Shown here: positions 32,216-40,106 of the stretch, one piece after another | Numbering within the stretch: position 1 is the first letter of the stretch | How the letters are laid out: each line of letters begins with the position of its first letter | Translations under genes and position numbers: made by a program | Source: JAWKHR01 sp041394725 | GTDB taxonomy: Bacteria; Acidobacteriota; Vicinamibacteria; Vicinamibacterales; SCN-69-37 | NCBI GenBank assembly: GCA_041394725.1 | Contig: JAWKHR010000052.1 | Location: forward strand, 1 to 42,816 | Reading direction: 5' to 3' | DNA: 42,816 nucleotides | The notes under the pieces: generated by a model | What the model saw: only the letters and a program-made list of their open reading frames with translations | Databases searched by the model: none | Told to the model about the DNA's origin: nothing

Positions 32216-33487
32216 ATGTCTCCTGCCCCGCTCCGTCCCGCGCGCGAATCCGTCGTCGATCGGTTCCTCCGCTACGTCCGCGTGGATACGCAGTCCGCGG
32301 AGGACTCCGCCGCGAAGCCGTCCACGCCGGGACAGCTCGACCTGATTCGCATGCTGGCCGCCGAGCTCGAGGCGCTCGGCGTGGACACGTTGCGCGTCGG
32401 GCCGGGCGGCATCCTGTATGCCACGCTGCCGGGCACCGAGCCGGACGAGTCTCGCGTGCCCACGATCGGGTTCATCGCGCACGTGGACACGTCGCCGGCG
32501 GTGAGCGGGCGGAACGTCACGCCGGTCGTGCACCGGGACTACGACGGCGGCGCGGTCATGCTGCCGGGCGATCCCGCGCAGGTGCTGACGCCCGAGCGAT
32601 ACCCGGTGCTGGCGACGCTCGTGGGCGACGACCTGATCACCTCGGACGGCACGACGCTGCTGGGCTCGGACGACAAGGCCGGCGTCGCCACGATCATGAC
32701 GCTGGTGGACACGCTGCGGCAGAACCCGGACCTGCCGCGCGGGACCGTGGCGGTCGCGTTCACGACCGACGAGGAAATCGGGCGCGGCATCGACGCGTTC
32801 GACGTGGAGGGGTTCGGCGCGGAGTTCGCCTACACGGTGGACGGCGACGCGCTCGGCGAGATCAACCACGAGACGTGGAGCGCGCGCGGCGCCACGGTGC
32901 GGTTCGAGGGCGTCAGCGCGCACCCGGGCATGGCGAAGGGCCTCATGGTCAACGCGATGTACGCGATGGCCGACTTCCTGCTCCGGCTGCCCGCCGACAT
33001 GCGCCCGGAGACCACCGACGGTCGCGACGGCTTCATCCACCCGTACGCCGGCACGCTCGACGTGGAGGCGTCGGTCGTCAAGGTCATCCTGCGCGACTTC
33101 GACGCGGCCGCGCTCGACGCGAAGACGGCCCGCGTGCGGCGGGACGCCGAGGCGGCCGCCGCCAGGTTCCCCGGCACACGCATGACCCTCGAGGTCGAGG
33201 ACCAGTACCGGAACATGGACGAGGTGCTGCGCGACCATCCGCTGCTCGTCGAGTTCGCGCTCGAAGCCGCCCGGCGCGCCGGTCTCAGCCCGGGGACGCA
33301 CCCGATTCGCGGCGGCACGGACGGGTCGAAACTCACCTTCCGCGGCCTCCCCTGCCCCAACCTCTTCACCGGCGGGGCGAACTTCCACAGCCGCCAGGAG
33401 TTCAACTCGCGGCGCGGGCTCGAGAAGACGACCGAGACGCTCGTGCACCTGGTGCAGGTGTTCGCGGAGCGAGGCGGGGAACTGTAG
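32216..33487 (+). CDS. pepT: Peptidase T (tripeptide aminopeptidase, M20B)
   Basis: 423 residues, close to the family's ~410. It removes N-terminal residues from tripeptides in the cytoplasm using two zinc ions. Conserved stretches: VDRFLRYVRVDTQSAED, GFIAHVDTSPAVSG (metal His and Asp), LLGSDDKAGVATIM (bridging Asp), AFTTDEEIGRGID (catalytic Glu pair), AYTVDGDALGEINHETW, and HPIRGGTDGSKLTFRGLPCP with GGANFHSRQEF (final metal His). All metal positions appear intact. There is no signal peptide, as expected. It converges on the MgtC-like gene; a heptamer ladder fills the gap. Confidence 0.95.
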   Translation: MSPAPLRPARESVVDRFLRYVRVDTQSAEDSAAKPSTPGQLDLIRMLAAELEALGVDTLRVGPGGILYATLPGTEPDESRVPTIGFIAHVDTSPAVSGRNVTPVVHRDYDGGAVMLPGDPAQVLTPERYPVLATLVGDDLITSDGTTLLGSDDKAGVATIMTLVDTLRQNPDLPRGTVAVAFTTDEEIGRGIDAFDVEGFGAEFAYTVDGDALGEINHETWSARGATVRFEGVSAHPGMAKGLMVNAMYAMADFLLRLPADMRPETTDGRDGFIHPYAGTLDVEASVVKVILRDFDAAALDAKTARVRRDAEAAAARFPGTRMTLEVEDQYRNMDEVLRDHPLLVEFALEAARRAGLSPGTHPIRGGTDGSKLTFRGLPCPNLFTGGANFHSRQEFNSRRGLEKTTETLVHLVQVFAERGGEL

Positions 33488-33535
33488 GCGTTCTTCAGGC
33501 GGGGCACGATCGCGCCGCAGGCCGGCACGACGGTT

Positions 33536-33605
33536 CGGCTCTCGGCTCTCGGCTCTCGGCTCGCGGCTCGCGGCGTTGGGCGTTGGGCGTTGGGCGTTGG
33601 GCGGC
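33536..33605. repeat. Perfect-register heptamer ladder
   Basis: From 33536: CGGCTCT x3, CGGCTCG x2, CGGCGTT, then GGGCGTT x3, all in uninterrupted 7-bp register, ending in GGGCGGCTCGAG. The unit sequence changes stepwise along the array. It lies between the convergent pepT and MgtC-like genes (gap 33488-33611). Confidence 0.9.
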
Positions 33606-33611
33606 TCGAGA

Positions 33612-34076
33612 CTAGTCGTCGGTCTGGTGATGTTCGAAGCGGCCGATCCAGGCCAGCGTGAGCCAGGTGAACGTCATCGCGATGACGGCGAGGGCGATGT
33701 GGCCAAGGCCGGCGGCCACGCCGGTGGCGGCGGTCATCCAGAGGCCCGCGGCCGTGGTGAGGCCGTGGATTTCCCGCTCGCGGCCCAGCTTCAGGATGGC
33801 GCCGCCGCCGATGAAGCCGACCCCGGTCGCGACCCCCTGAATCACGCGGCCAATCTCCGACTCGAGGCCGGCCTCGAGCGCGACCAGGACGAACAGCGTC
33901 GATCCCATCGCCACGAGCATGTGGGTGCGCAGCCCGGCAGCCTTGCCCGTGCGCTCGCGCGGGAGGCCGGCGACCGCGCCGAGCGCGAGGGCGACGCCGA
34001 GCCGAATCGCGGCGCGGACGATCTGGTCGAGGTCGGGCGCGCCGGCCTGCAGTTCAGCGAGGATCGCATCGCCCAT
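33612..34076 (-). CDS. MgtC/SapB-family membrane protein
   Basis: 154 residues from ATG 34076 (GGGAGGA about 11 nt upstream; TTG 34112 is possible). About four hydrophobic helices carry the MgtC-family landmarks: RLGVALALGAVAGLPRERTG, KAAGLRTHMLVAMGSTLFVL, GVATGVGFIGGGAIL and GLTTAAGLWMTAATGVAAGLG. MgtC-type proteins modulate magnesium-linked physiology and F-ATPase in some pathogens; here the role is unknown. The length is that of the short form lacking the C-terminal cytoplasmic domain. Confidence 0.88.
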   Translation of the reverse strand: MGDAILAELQAGAPDLDQIVRAAIRLGVALALGAVAGLPRERTGKAAGLRTHMLVAMGSTLFVLVALEAGLESEIGRVIQGVATGVGFIGGGAILKLGREREIHGLTTAAGLWMTAATGVAAGLGHIALAVIAMTFTWLTLAWIGRFEHHQTDD

Positions 34077-34127
34077 GGCCGCATGGTCCTCCCGCGCGGC
34101 CGCCGAGATCAAATCGCGCCGCCCGCC

Positions 34128-36832
34128 TCACTCCTCGCGGAGGGCGCGGACGGGCTGGAGCGTCGCGGCCCGGCGCGCCGGGCCGAGCACGGCCAGCAGG
34201 GCCGCCAGCGCGAGCGTGCCGACCGCGCCGGCGAGCGTGACCGGGTCCCAGGGTTCGAGGCCGAACAGCAGGCTGGCGGCCGCGCGCGCCGCGAACACCG
34301 CGAGGCCGAGGCCGACGGCCACGCCGACGCCCACGAGCACGGCGGTCTCGCCGAGGATCATCCGCACAATCCGGCCGCGCGTGGCGCCCAGCGCGACGCG
34401 GATGCCGATTTCGTTGCGGCGCCGAACCACCGTGTACGCCAGCAGCCTAGAGCCCCACCGTCGCGAGCAGCATCGCCAGCACCGCGAACCCGCCCGACAG
34501 CGTCGCCATCAGCCGCTCGCGGAGCAGCGTGTTCTCGATCTGGGTCTCCATCGCCGTGAAGGTGATCAGGATCGACGGGTCGAGATCGGCGAGCGCGCGC
34601 GTGACCGAGCCGCGCAGCGCGTCCGGCTCGCCGTTGGCCCGCAGCAGGACGGTCGAGAACGGCAGCGGATCCGGATCCTGCGCCGCGGCAAAGAACGCGA
34701 GCGGGCCGAGCTTCTCGCGCAGCGAGTTGTGCCGCGTGTTCGCGACGACGCCGACGATCGTGTAGGCGGGATCCGGCTGGCCGGGGCCGGCATCGAGGTG
34801 GAAGCGGCGCCCGATCACGGCGTCCGGCGCCGCGCCGGCCTCGAGGCCGAGGACTGCTCGGCGAATCGGCGGTTGACGATCGCCGCGGTGGGCGACTCGC
34901 GCGTGTCGCGGTCCGTGAAGTCCCGTCCCGCGAGGAGCGGCGTCTGCAGCGTCTCGAAGTAGCGCGGACTCACGCGGTTGAGGTTGACGTAGGTGTCCTG
35001 CCTCACGCCATCGACGATCACCGTCTGGTTCCAGCCGCTGCCGCTGAACGGCACGAGATCGGCGGTGGACGCCGAGACGACGCCCGGCACGGCCGAGAGC
35101 CGGAGAGCGCCTCGTTCTGGTAGGTGATCCAGCGGCTCTCGGGGACCCGGCCGGCCGGAAGTCGAGATCCACGCGCAGGACGGGCCGGGCTTCGAAGCCG
35201 GGATCGACCGCGCCGAGCTGCGTGAACGAGCGCGCGAACAGCAGCGCGCCGACGATGAGCACGACCGACACCGCCATCTGCCCCGCGACCAGGCCCCGCC
35301 GCAAGGTGAACCGCTCGCGCGACGCGGTCAGCCCGCGGCCGCCGGCGCGCATGACCGCCTGCGGCTCGGCCCGCGTCGCGCGCAGCGCCGGCGCCACCCC
35401 GAAGAACAGCGTCGTCAGGATGGCGAGGCCGGCGGCGAAGGCAAACATCCGCCAGTCGGTCGGCAGGTCCAGGACGAGCGGTGTGCCGTCGCTCGCCAGC
35501 AGCGCGACCAGCGCGCGGCTGAGCAGCCCGGCGAGCCAGATCCCTGCCGCCGCGCCCAGGGCGGCGAGCAGCAGGCTTTCGGCGAGGAGCTGCCGCAGCA
35601 CGCGGCCGCGCGACGCGCCAATCGCCAGGCGCACGGCGATCTCCCGTTCGCGGGCGCTGGCGCGCGCCAGCAGCAGGTTCGCCAGGTTCGCGCACGCGAT
35701 GAGGCAGGACCAGTCCGGCGATCGAGAGCAGCAGCGTCAGCGGGCGGCTGTACTCCGTGCGCAGGCCGGAGAAGCCCATGCCGGCCGGGCTGGCGCGCAG
35801 GCCGAACTTCAGGTAGTCGGCCGCATCACCCGGCGTCAGCGATGGCGGGACGGTCTCGGCGAAGATCGGCGCGGCGCGCTGCCTCGAGCTCCGCGTTCGC
35901 CTGCTCGACGGTCACGCCGGGTCGCAGGCGGCCGAGCAGACCGAGCCACCAGGTGTACCGGCTGTCCACGGCGTTCTGCTCGGGGCGCAGGAGCGGCTGG
36001 GCGCAGATGGGCACGGCGACGTCGAAGCTGCGGCCCACCTCGACGCCGTAGAACGACGCCGCGCTCACACCCACGACGTCCAGCGGATGGCCGTCGAGCC
36101 GGAGTGTCCGCCCGATGGCCTCGCTCGCGCCCCCGAACTCGCGCTGCGCGAACCGATGGCTCACCACCACGCCGGGACTGGCGCAGGCATGCTGGTCGTC
36201 CACCTCGCCGAGCAGCCGACCCGCCGCCGGCGTGACGCCGAGCAGGAAGAAGGTGCCGCTCACCCAGATCGCCTCGGCCGGTCGCGACTCGCCGCCGGTG
36301 GAGAGATCGAGCTGGGTCGTGCCCCACGCCGACAGGCCGTCGAACGACTCCTGCCGCTCGCGCAACAGGTTCCAGACGGGATACGTGATCATCGACCGGC
36401 GTCCGATGAAGCGCCCGGTCCGGCCGGTGTCGTGGGCGTCGACCTGGACCTCGACGAGCGTTTCGGGGTGCGGCACCGGCAGTGTCCGAGTCGAACAGCG
36501 TCAATCAGCTGGAAGATCGCGGTGTTCGCACCGATGCCGAGCGCGAGCGACAGCAGCGCGACCGCGGCGAAGGCGGGATTGAGGCGCAGCAGGCGCAGGC
36601 CATGCCGCAGGTCCTTGCCGACGGCGTCGATGAGGCCGAGGGTGTTCATCTCGAAGATCTCCTCGCGGATGCGGGTGACGTTGCCGAGCTTGCGGTGGGC
36701 GTTGGCGCGGGCGCGCTCGGGAGACACGCCGCGCGCGATCTGCTCGTCGATCTCGATGTCGAGGTAGGACGCCAGTTCCCGGGCGCGCTCCTCGTCCCAG
36801 CGCCGCCGGCGGAAGAAGCGCGTCCAGCTCAT
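34128..36832 (-). pseudogene. MacB/FtsX-type permease with N-terminal ADOP extension, multiply frameshifted
   Basis: Fragments of a single ~890-residue permease are spread over three frames in consistent order. From ATG 36832: WDEERARELASYLDIEIDEQ and RLNPAFAAVALLSLALGIGA; then ETLVEVQVDAHDTG, LLGRLRPGVTVEQANAELEA; RTEYSRPLTLLLSIAGLV; IAVRLAIGASRGR; VPESRWITYQNEAL; VSASTADLVPFSGSGWNQ; YTIVGVVANTRHNSLREKLG; VVRRRNEIGIRVALGATRG and a final PVRALREE. Frame changes fall near 36480, 35880, 35710, 35155, 35107, 34850 and 34448, mostly 1-2 nt. The N-terminal ~80-residue extension is the form usually paired with a PadR regulator, which is present 4 nt upstream and intact. Clustering in one gene favours real decay over random sequencing error, but local assembly error is not excluded. 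Confidence 0.85.
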
Positions 36833-36836
36833 GGCG

Positions 36837-37202
36837 TCACTCCCCGGAATGGCCCGGTGCGGGTCTGACGATCCGGTTGATGGCGGCCACGAGCGCTTCC
36901 CACCGGGAGGTCTGGTCGGCGAGCTGGTGTCGGCCGGCGGGGGTGAGGCGGTAGTACCGGGCGCGGCGGTTGTTCTCGGATGTGCCCCAGAAGGAGGCAA
37001 TCCAGCCGCGGTCCTCGAGCCTGTGCAGGGCCGGGTAGAGCGAGCCGTGCTCGACCTGGAGCACCGAGTCGGAGCCCCGCTCGATGGCGTGCGCAATCGT
37101 GTGCCCGTGGGCGGGCCCCAGGGCGAGTGTCTTGAGGATGAGCAGGTCGAGTGTGCCCTGCAGCAGCTCCCCGTCCATTGGCGCGCGTCCCTTGCGTGGC
37201 AT
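36837..37202 (-). CDS. PadR-family transcriptional regulator
   Basis: 121 residues from ATG 37202; ATG 37178 has a better-spaced AAGGGA and is the alternative. The winged-helix core is clear: LLQGTLDLLILKTLALGPAH, GHTIAHAIERGSD, VEHGSLYPALHRLEDRGWIA and RARYYRLTPAGRHQL. PadR proteins of this type precede MacB-like permeases and probably repress them. The permease ATG follows by 4 nt, but that gene is broken, so the regulator may now be orphaned. A TAGATAAGCTAG stretch just upstream of the start is the likely promoter or operator. Confidence 0.9.
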   Translation of the reverse strand: MPRKGRAPMDGELLQGTLDLLILKTLALGPAHGHTIAHAIERGSDSVLQVEHGSLYPALHRLEDRGWIASFWGTSENNRRARYYRLTPAGRHQLADQTSRWEALVAAINRIVRPAPGHSGE

Positions 37203-37300
37203 GGTCTCCACTAGCTTATCTACCTGAGCGGCCGTCGTCCAGCCGCCGACAGCCCATTTGACTGGACTTCCTTGGATCTGGTTGGTCTAGGGAGAGAAAC

Positions 37301-37347
37301 GACACCGGGAGTCTTTTTACGAATTTCGTAAAAAGACTCCCGGTGTC
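37301..37347. repeat. 47-bp perfect palindrome (23-bp arms, 1-nt spacer)
   Basis: GACACCGGGAGTC-TTTTTACGAA at 37301-37323 is exactly reverse-complementary to 37325-37347, with only T37324 between. It lies 13 nt past the stop of the lipoprotein gene (minus strand) and ~100 nt upstream of the PadR start. Each arm contains a T5 or A5 run, so as RNA it would form a very stable hairpin and might stop transcription in either direction, but no U-tract follows it. Confidence 0.9.
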
Positions 37348-37360
37348 TTTAACGTGGGCT

Positions 37361-38146
37361 TTACTTCTTGAAGCGGGCGCGGATGCCGGCTTTCTGGGCT
37401 TTCGGGGTCAGGGCCAGCATCTTCTTCAGGTCGTAGTCCCAGACGAGCGTCTGGCCCTCCTGCCGGTGGGCCGTGGAGTCGACGACCGTGAACGGCGTCG
37501 TGATCCGGAACCCGACCCGCAGGCCGCTGAACATCTGCTGCACCTGCTTCGCCGTGTCCGCGTCGTCGGGCAGCGGCCCGAATCCCTTGCCATCGCCCGA
37601 CATCGGGTTCTGCAGCGGGAACTCGACCACCACCTCGTCGCCGTCGTCCCGCACCACCAGGTCCTTGAACGGCGATTCGACCGGATTGCCCGGCCCGGCC
37701 GGGCCGGCGTCCTTCTTCTGCGGCAGCTTGATCGCCCGGAGCGACTCCACCTTGTCGAAGGCGAGGCTCAGCCGGAACCCGAACCTCAGGCCTTCTTCCT
37801 CGAAATCCGCGCCGAGCAGCTTCACGCCTGTCGGAAGATTACGTTCGAGTTCGCGTTTGTCCGCTTCGAAGTCCTGCGGCGTCGTCCGGGTGCTCGACGA
37901 GAGCATCTCCGCCCGGGCTTTCTCGATCTCTTCGGGTGTCGGCTCGCCCGTCTTGCCGGACATCTCGCGTTGCATCCGGGCCATGAACGCCGCCATCGGT
38001 TCGAGATTCACCCGCATGACCACGCCGGCCGTGCCCGACAGATCGCGCTCGAGGCCGAGCGACTGTTCGACCTCGATGCACCCCGCTCCCAGGCCCGCGG
38101 CCACCACGGCCATCAGGCCGAGCACGACGCGTCTCATCCCGGTCAT
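37361..38146 (-). CDS. Lipoprotein of unknown function
   Basis: 261 residues. The signal MRRVVLGLMAVVAAGLGAGC has lipobox L-G-A-G-C. The mature protein begins IEVEQSLGLERDLSGTAGVV, a beta-rich segment resembling LppM-type lipoprotein domains, followed by a charged helical region (PEEIEKARAEMLSS) and further beta segments (RFGFRLSLAFDKVESLRAI, DEVVVEFPLQN, GLRVGFRITTPFTVVDSTAH). The C-terminus is basic (KAGIRARFKK). No catalytic motif. ATG 38137 is an alternative start. The large palindrome lies just after its stop. Confidence 0.7.
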   Translation of the reverse strand: MTGMRRVVLGLMAVVAAGLGAGCIEVEQSLGLERDLSGTAGVVMRVNLEPMAAFMARMQREMSGKTGEPTPEEIEKARAEMLSSSTRTTPQDFEADKRELERNLPTGVKLLGADFEEEGLRFGFRLSLAFDKVESLRAIKLPQKKDAGPAGPGNPVESPFKDLVVRDDGDEVVVEFPLQNPMSGDGKGFGPLPDDADTAKQVQQMFSGLRVGFRITTPFTVVDSTAHRQEGQTLVWDYDLKKMLALTPKAQKAGIRARFKK

Positions 38147-38168
38147 CCTGCACCTGCCTCGCGTGGGA

Positions 38169-38174
38169 ATTGTA
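38169..38174 (-). promoter_or_regulatory. Putative -10 box of the lipoprotein gene
   Basis: TACAAT on the minus strand ends 22 nt before ATG 38146. Between them lies a GAGGCAGG ribosome-site-like stretch, so this transcript would have a normal short leader. Confidence 0.45.
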
Positions 38175-38270
38175 GCGCCGTCCGGCCTTCATCGGCCTCG
38201 ACGGCGTCCTCGGCCCCTCGCTCGCGCCGTCGCCACGGGCGGACCGACGACGGAATCGACCGGGTTGGGT

Positions 38271-38276
38271 CATAAT
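38271..38276 (+). promoter_or_regulatory. Putative -10 box, leaderless start
   Basis: CATAAT ends 8 nt before ATG 38285, leaving no space for a ribosome-binding site. A leaderless mRNA is predicted. Confidence 0.45.
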
Positions 38277-38284
38277 GACGGGCC

Positions 38285-39205
38285 ATGGCGGATGAGGAGT
38301 TCGCGGAAGGCCAGATCGTCGAGCACAAATCCTGGGGACGCGGCAAGGTCGTCATGATCGAGCCGCCGTACATGACCATTCAGTTCCCGTCGCTCGGCAG
38401 CGATCCGGACGCCGCGCGGCGCAAGCTTCAGCTGGAGACCACCTTCGTGACGGTCGCATCCGTCCAGACCGATCCCGAGCTGGACGCGATCGACACGGGA
38501 CCGGTGGTCCGCAAGCGTGGCGGACGGTCGAGCGCGCCGACGCTGCGGCGCAAGGCCGTCAACACGAACATCGACGGCGCGATCGACTGGTTCAAGACGC
38601 AGTACCCGGCGGGGTTCGAGGACCCGAAGCTCGCGACCGACGAGACGACGTCGAAGCGCGAAGCGCACGGGCTCTTCACGGCGCGCTTCGGTCAGGGCCG
38701 TGCGGCCCAGGCGATCGCCGGCGGCGACCTCGCGAGCATCTCGGAAGGCCTGACGCAGGTCTACGGCGCGACGAACATCCCGTCCGTCTTCGAGATTCGC
38801 GCGATCAAGAACGGCCTGGCGGACGCGGAGGCGGCCGGCCGGCTGCTCTCGGGCATCCAGGGGTTCCTCGACGAGACCGGCGCCGAGTCGTTCGCGCGGC
38901 TGGTCGAATCGCTCGGCAGCCTGCCGACGACCGGCACCAGCTCACGGGTCGTGACCTGGCCGAACGTCACGCTCGTGCCGTTCCTCGCCGACCCGGCGCG
39001 ATTCAACGTACTCAAGCCGGAAGCCTCGCAGAAGATGGCCGGCCGCATGGGACGCGACTTCCTCTACTCCACCGCGCCGTCGTGGCCGGTCTACGAGGAG
39101 TACCAGCTCCTCGCCGCGGACCTGCTGCAGCTGCTGCGCCCGCTCGGCGCGAAGGACTTCATCGACGTCCACGCGTTCATGACGGTCACGCGCGGGCTGG
39201 ACTGA
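38285..39205 (+). CDS. Unknown protein with DUF3553-like N-terminus
   Basis: 306 residues, soluble, no signal peptide. The first ~45 residues (FAEGQIVEHKSWGRGKVVMI, YMTIQFPSLG) look like the small SH3-like module found at the C-terminus of UvrD-type helicases (G..V.H..fG.G.Vv), but no helicase is attached. The rest is mostly helical (GAIDWFKTQYPAGF, GLADAEAAGRLLSGIQGFLDE, YEEYQLLAADLLQLLRPLGA) and matches nothing I know; a WPNVTLVPFLADPARFNVLK strand region stands out. The leaderless start is supported by CATAAT 8 nt upstream. Its 3' end overlaps the converging pseudouridine-synthase gene by 20 nt. Confidence 0.75.
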   Translation: MADEEFAEGQIVEHKSWGRGKVVMIEPPYMTIQFPSLGSDPDAARRKLQLETTFVTVASVQTDPELDAIDTGPVVRKRGGRSSAPTLRRKAVNTNIDGAIDWFKTQYPAGFEDPKLATDETTSKREAHGLFTARFGQGRAAQAIAGGDLASISEGLTQVYGATNIPSVFEIRAIKNGLADAEAAGRLLSGIQGFLDETGAESFARLVESLGSLPTTGTSSRVVTWPNVTLVPFLADPARFNVLKPEASQKMAGRMGRDFLYSTAPSWPVYEEYQLLAADLLQLLRPLGAKDFIDVHAFMTVTRGLD

Positions 39206-40031
39206 ACCGCCGGCGGCCGAGCCAGCGCTCCGGATCGACCGCGGCCGCCCGCGACATCCCGGCGCCTGCCATCACCGCCATCCCGGCCACCCGCCCGCTG
39301 GTCGTCCCGGCAGGCGGGATCCGGGCGGCCTCGCTGGTCCCCCGGTCGCCGGGCGGCGCGTGGAACCGCCAGTCGCGGCCGCGCCACGTGAAGGCCATCT
39401 CCGACGCGTGCAGCGCCTGGAACTCGAGGACCAGGCGCGCCGCGTCGTCGGCCGTCATGCGGCCCTCCACGAATCGAAGGTAGATCGTCTCGTCGGGTCC
39501 ATAGATCTTGTCGCCGACGACCGGGTGCCCGGCGTGCGCCAGGTGAATCCGGATCTGGTGCTTGCGCCCCGTCAGCGGCTCGATCTCGACGCGGGTGAAC
39601 GTCCCGCCGTCCTCCTCGAACGACCCGACGGCCCGCACGGTCGTCACGGCCGGCGCGCCGTCGTCCCGTACCGCATCCTTGATCGCGACCGGGCTCGCAT
39701 CGTCGCGACCGAGCGGCGCGTCGATCCGGTGCTCGCCCTCCAGCGCCCCCTGGACCACCGCGAGGTAGCGCTTGCGGACGTGGCCGTGCGAGAACAGACG
39801 GCCGAGTTCCCGCGCCGCCTCCGCGTGACGCGCGATGATCACGATCCCGGACGTCTCACGATCGAGCCGGTTCACGAGCCGCACGTCCCGGTGCCCGGCG
39901 TGCAGCCGCGCCCGGCCGATGAGGCTCGACGCCTCCCCCGCCTTGCTCGGGTGGACGACGAGTCCCGCCGGCTTGTCGACGACGATCAGGTCCTCGTCCT
40001 CGTGGAGGACGTGCAGCCACGGATCGGCCAT
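39186..40031 (-). CDS. RluA-family RNA pseudouridine synthase
   Basis: 281 residues from ATG 40031. The catalytic motif is RLVNRLDRETSG (Asp57). Other landmarks: VLHEDEDLIVVDKPAGLVVHPSK, FSHGHVRKRYLAVVQG and EPLTGRKHQIRIHLAHAGHPVVGD. There is no S4 domain, as in the shorter RluA/TruC-type enzymes; the target RNA is not predictable. The last ~50 residues (PPGDRGTSEAARI, AGMSRAAAVDPERWLGRRR) are low-complexity and probably unstructured. It diverges from the Lgt-like operon with a 75-nt gap. Confidence 0.92.
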   Translation of the reverse strand: MADPWLHVLHEDEDLIVVDKPAGLVVHPSKAGEASSLIGRARLHAGHRDVRLVNRLDRETSGIVIIARHAEAARELGRLFSHGHVRKRYLAVVQGALEGEHRIDAPLGRDDASPVAIKDAVRDDGAPAVTTVRAVGSFEEDGGTFTRVEIEPLTGRKHQIRIHLAHAGHPVVGDKIYGPDETIYLRFVEGRMTADDAARLVLEFQALHASEMAFTWRGRDWRFHAPPGDRGTSEAARIPPAGTTSGRVAGMAVMAGAGMSRAAAVDPERWLGRRRFSPARA

Positions 40032-40091
40032 CGACGTCAGCGTACCGCACGCCCGTCCACGACGCAGGCCGCGGCGCGCCCCCGCTGCGCG

Positions 40092-40097
40092 TATGAT
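40092..40097 (+). promoter_or_regulatory. Putative -10 box of the Lgt-like operon
   Basis: TATGAT ends 9 nt before the proposed CTG start at 40107 and would place the transcript start about at that codon. Confidence 0.45.
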
Positions 40098-40106
40098 CTC
40101 CGCGCC

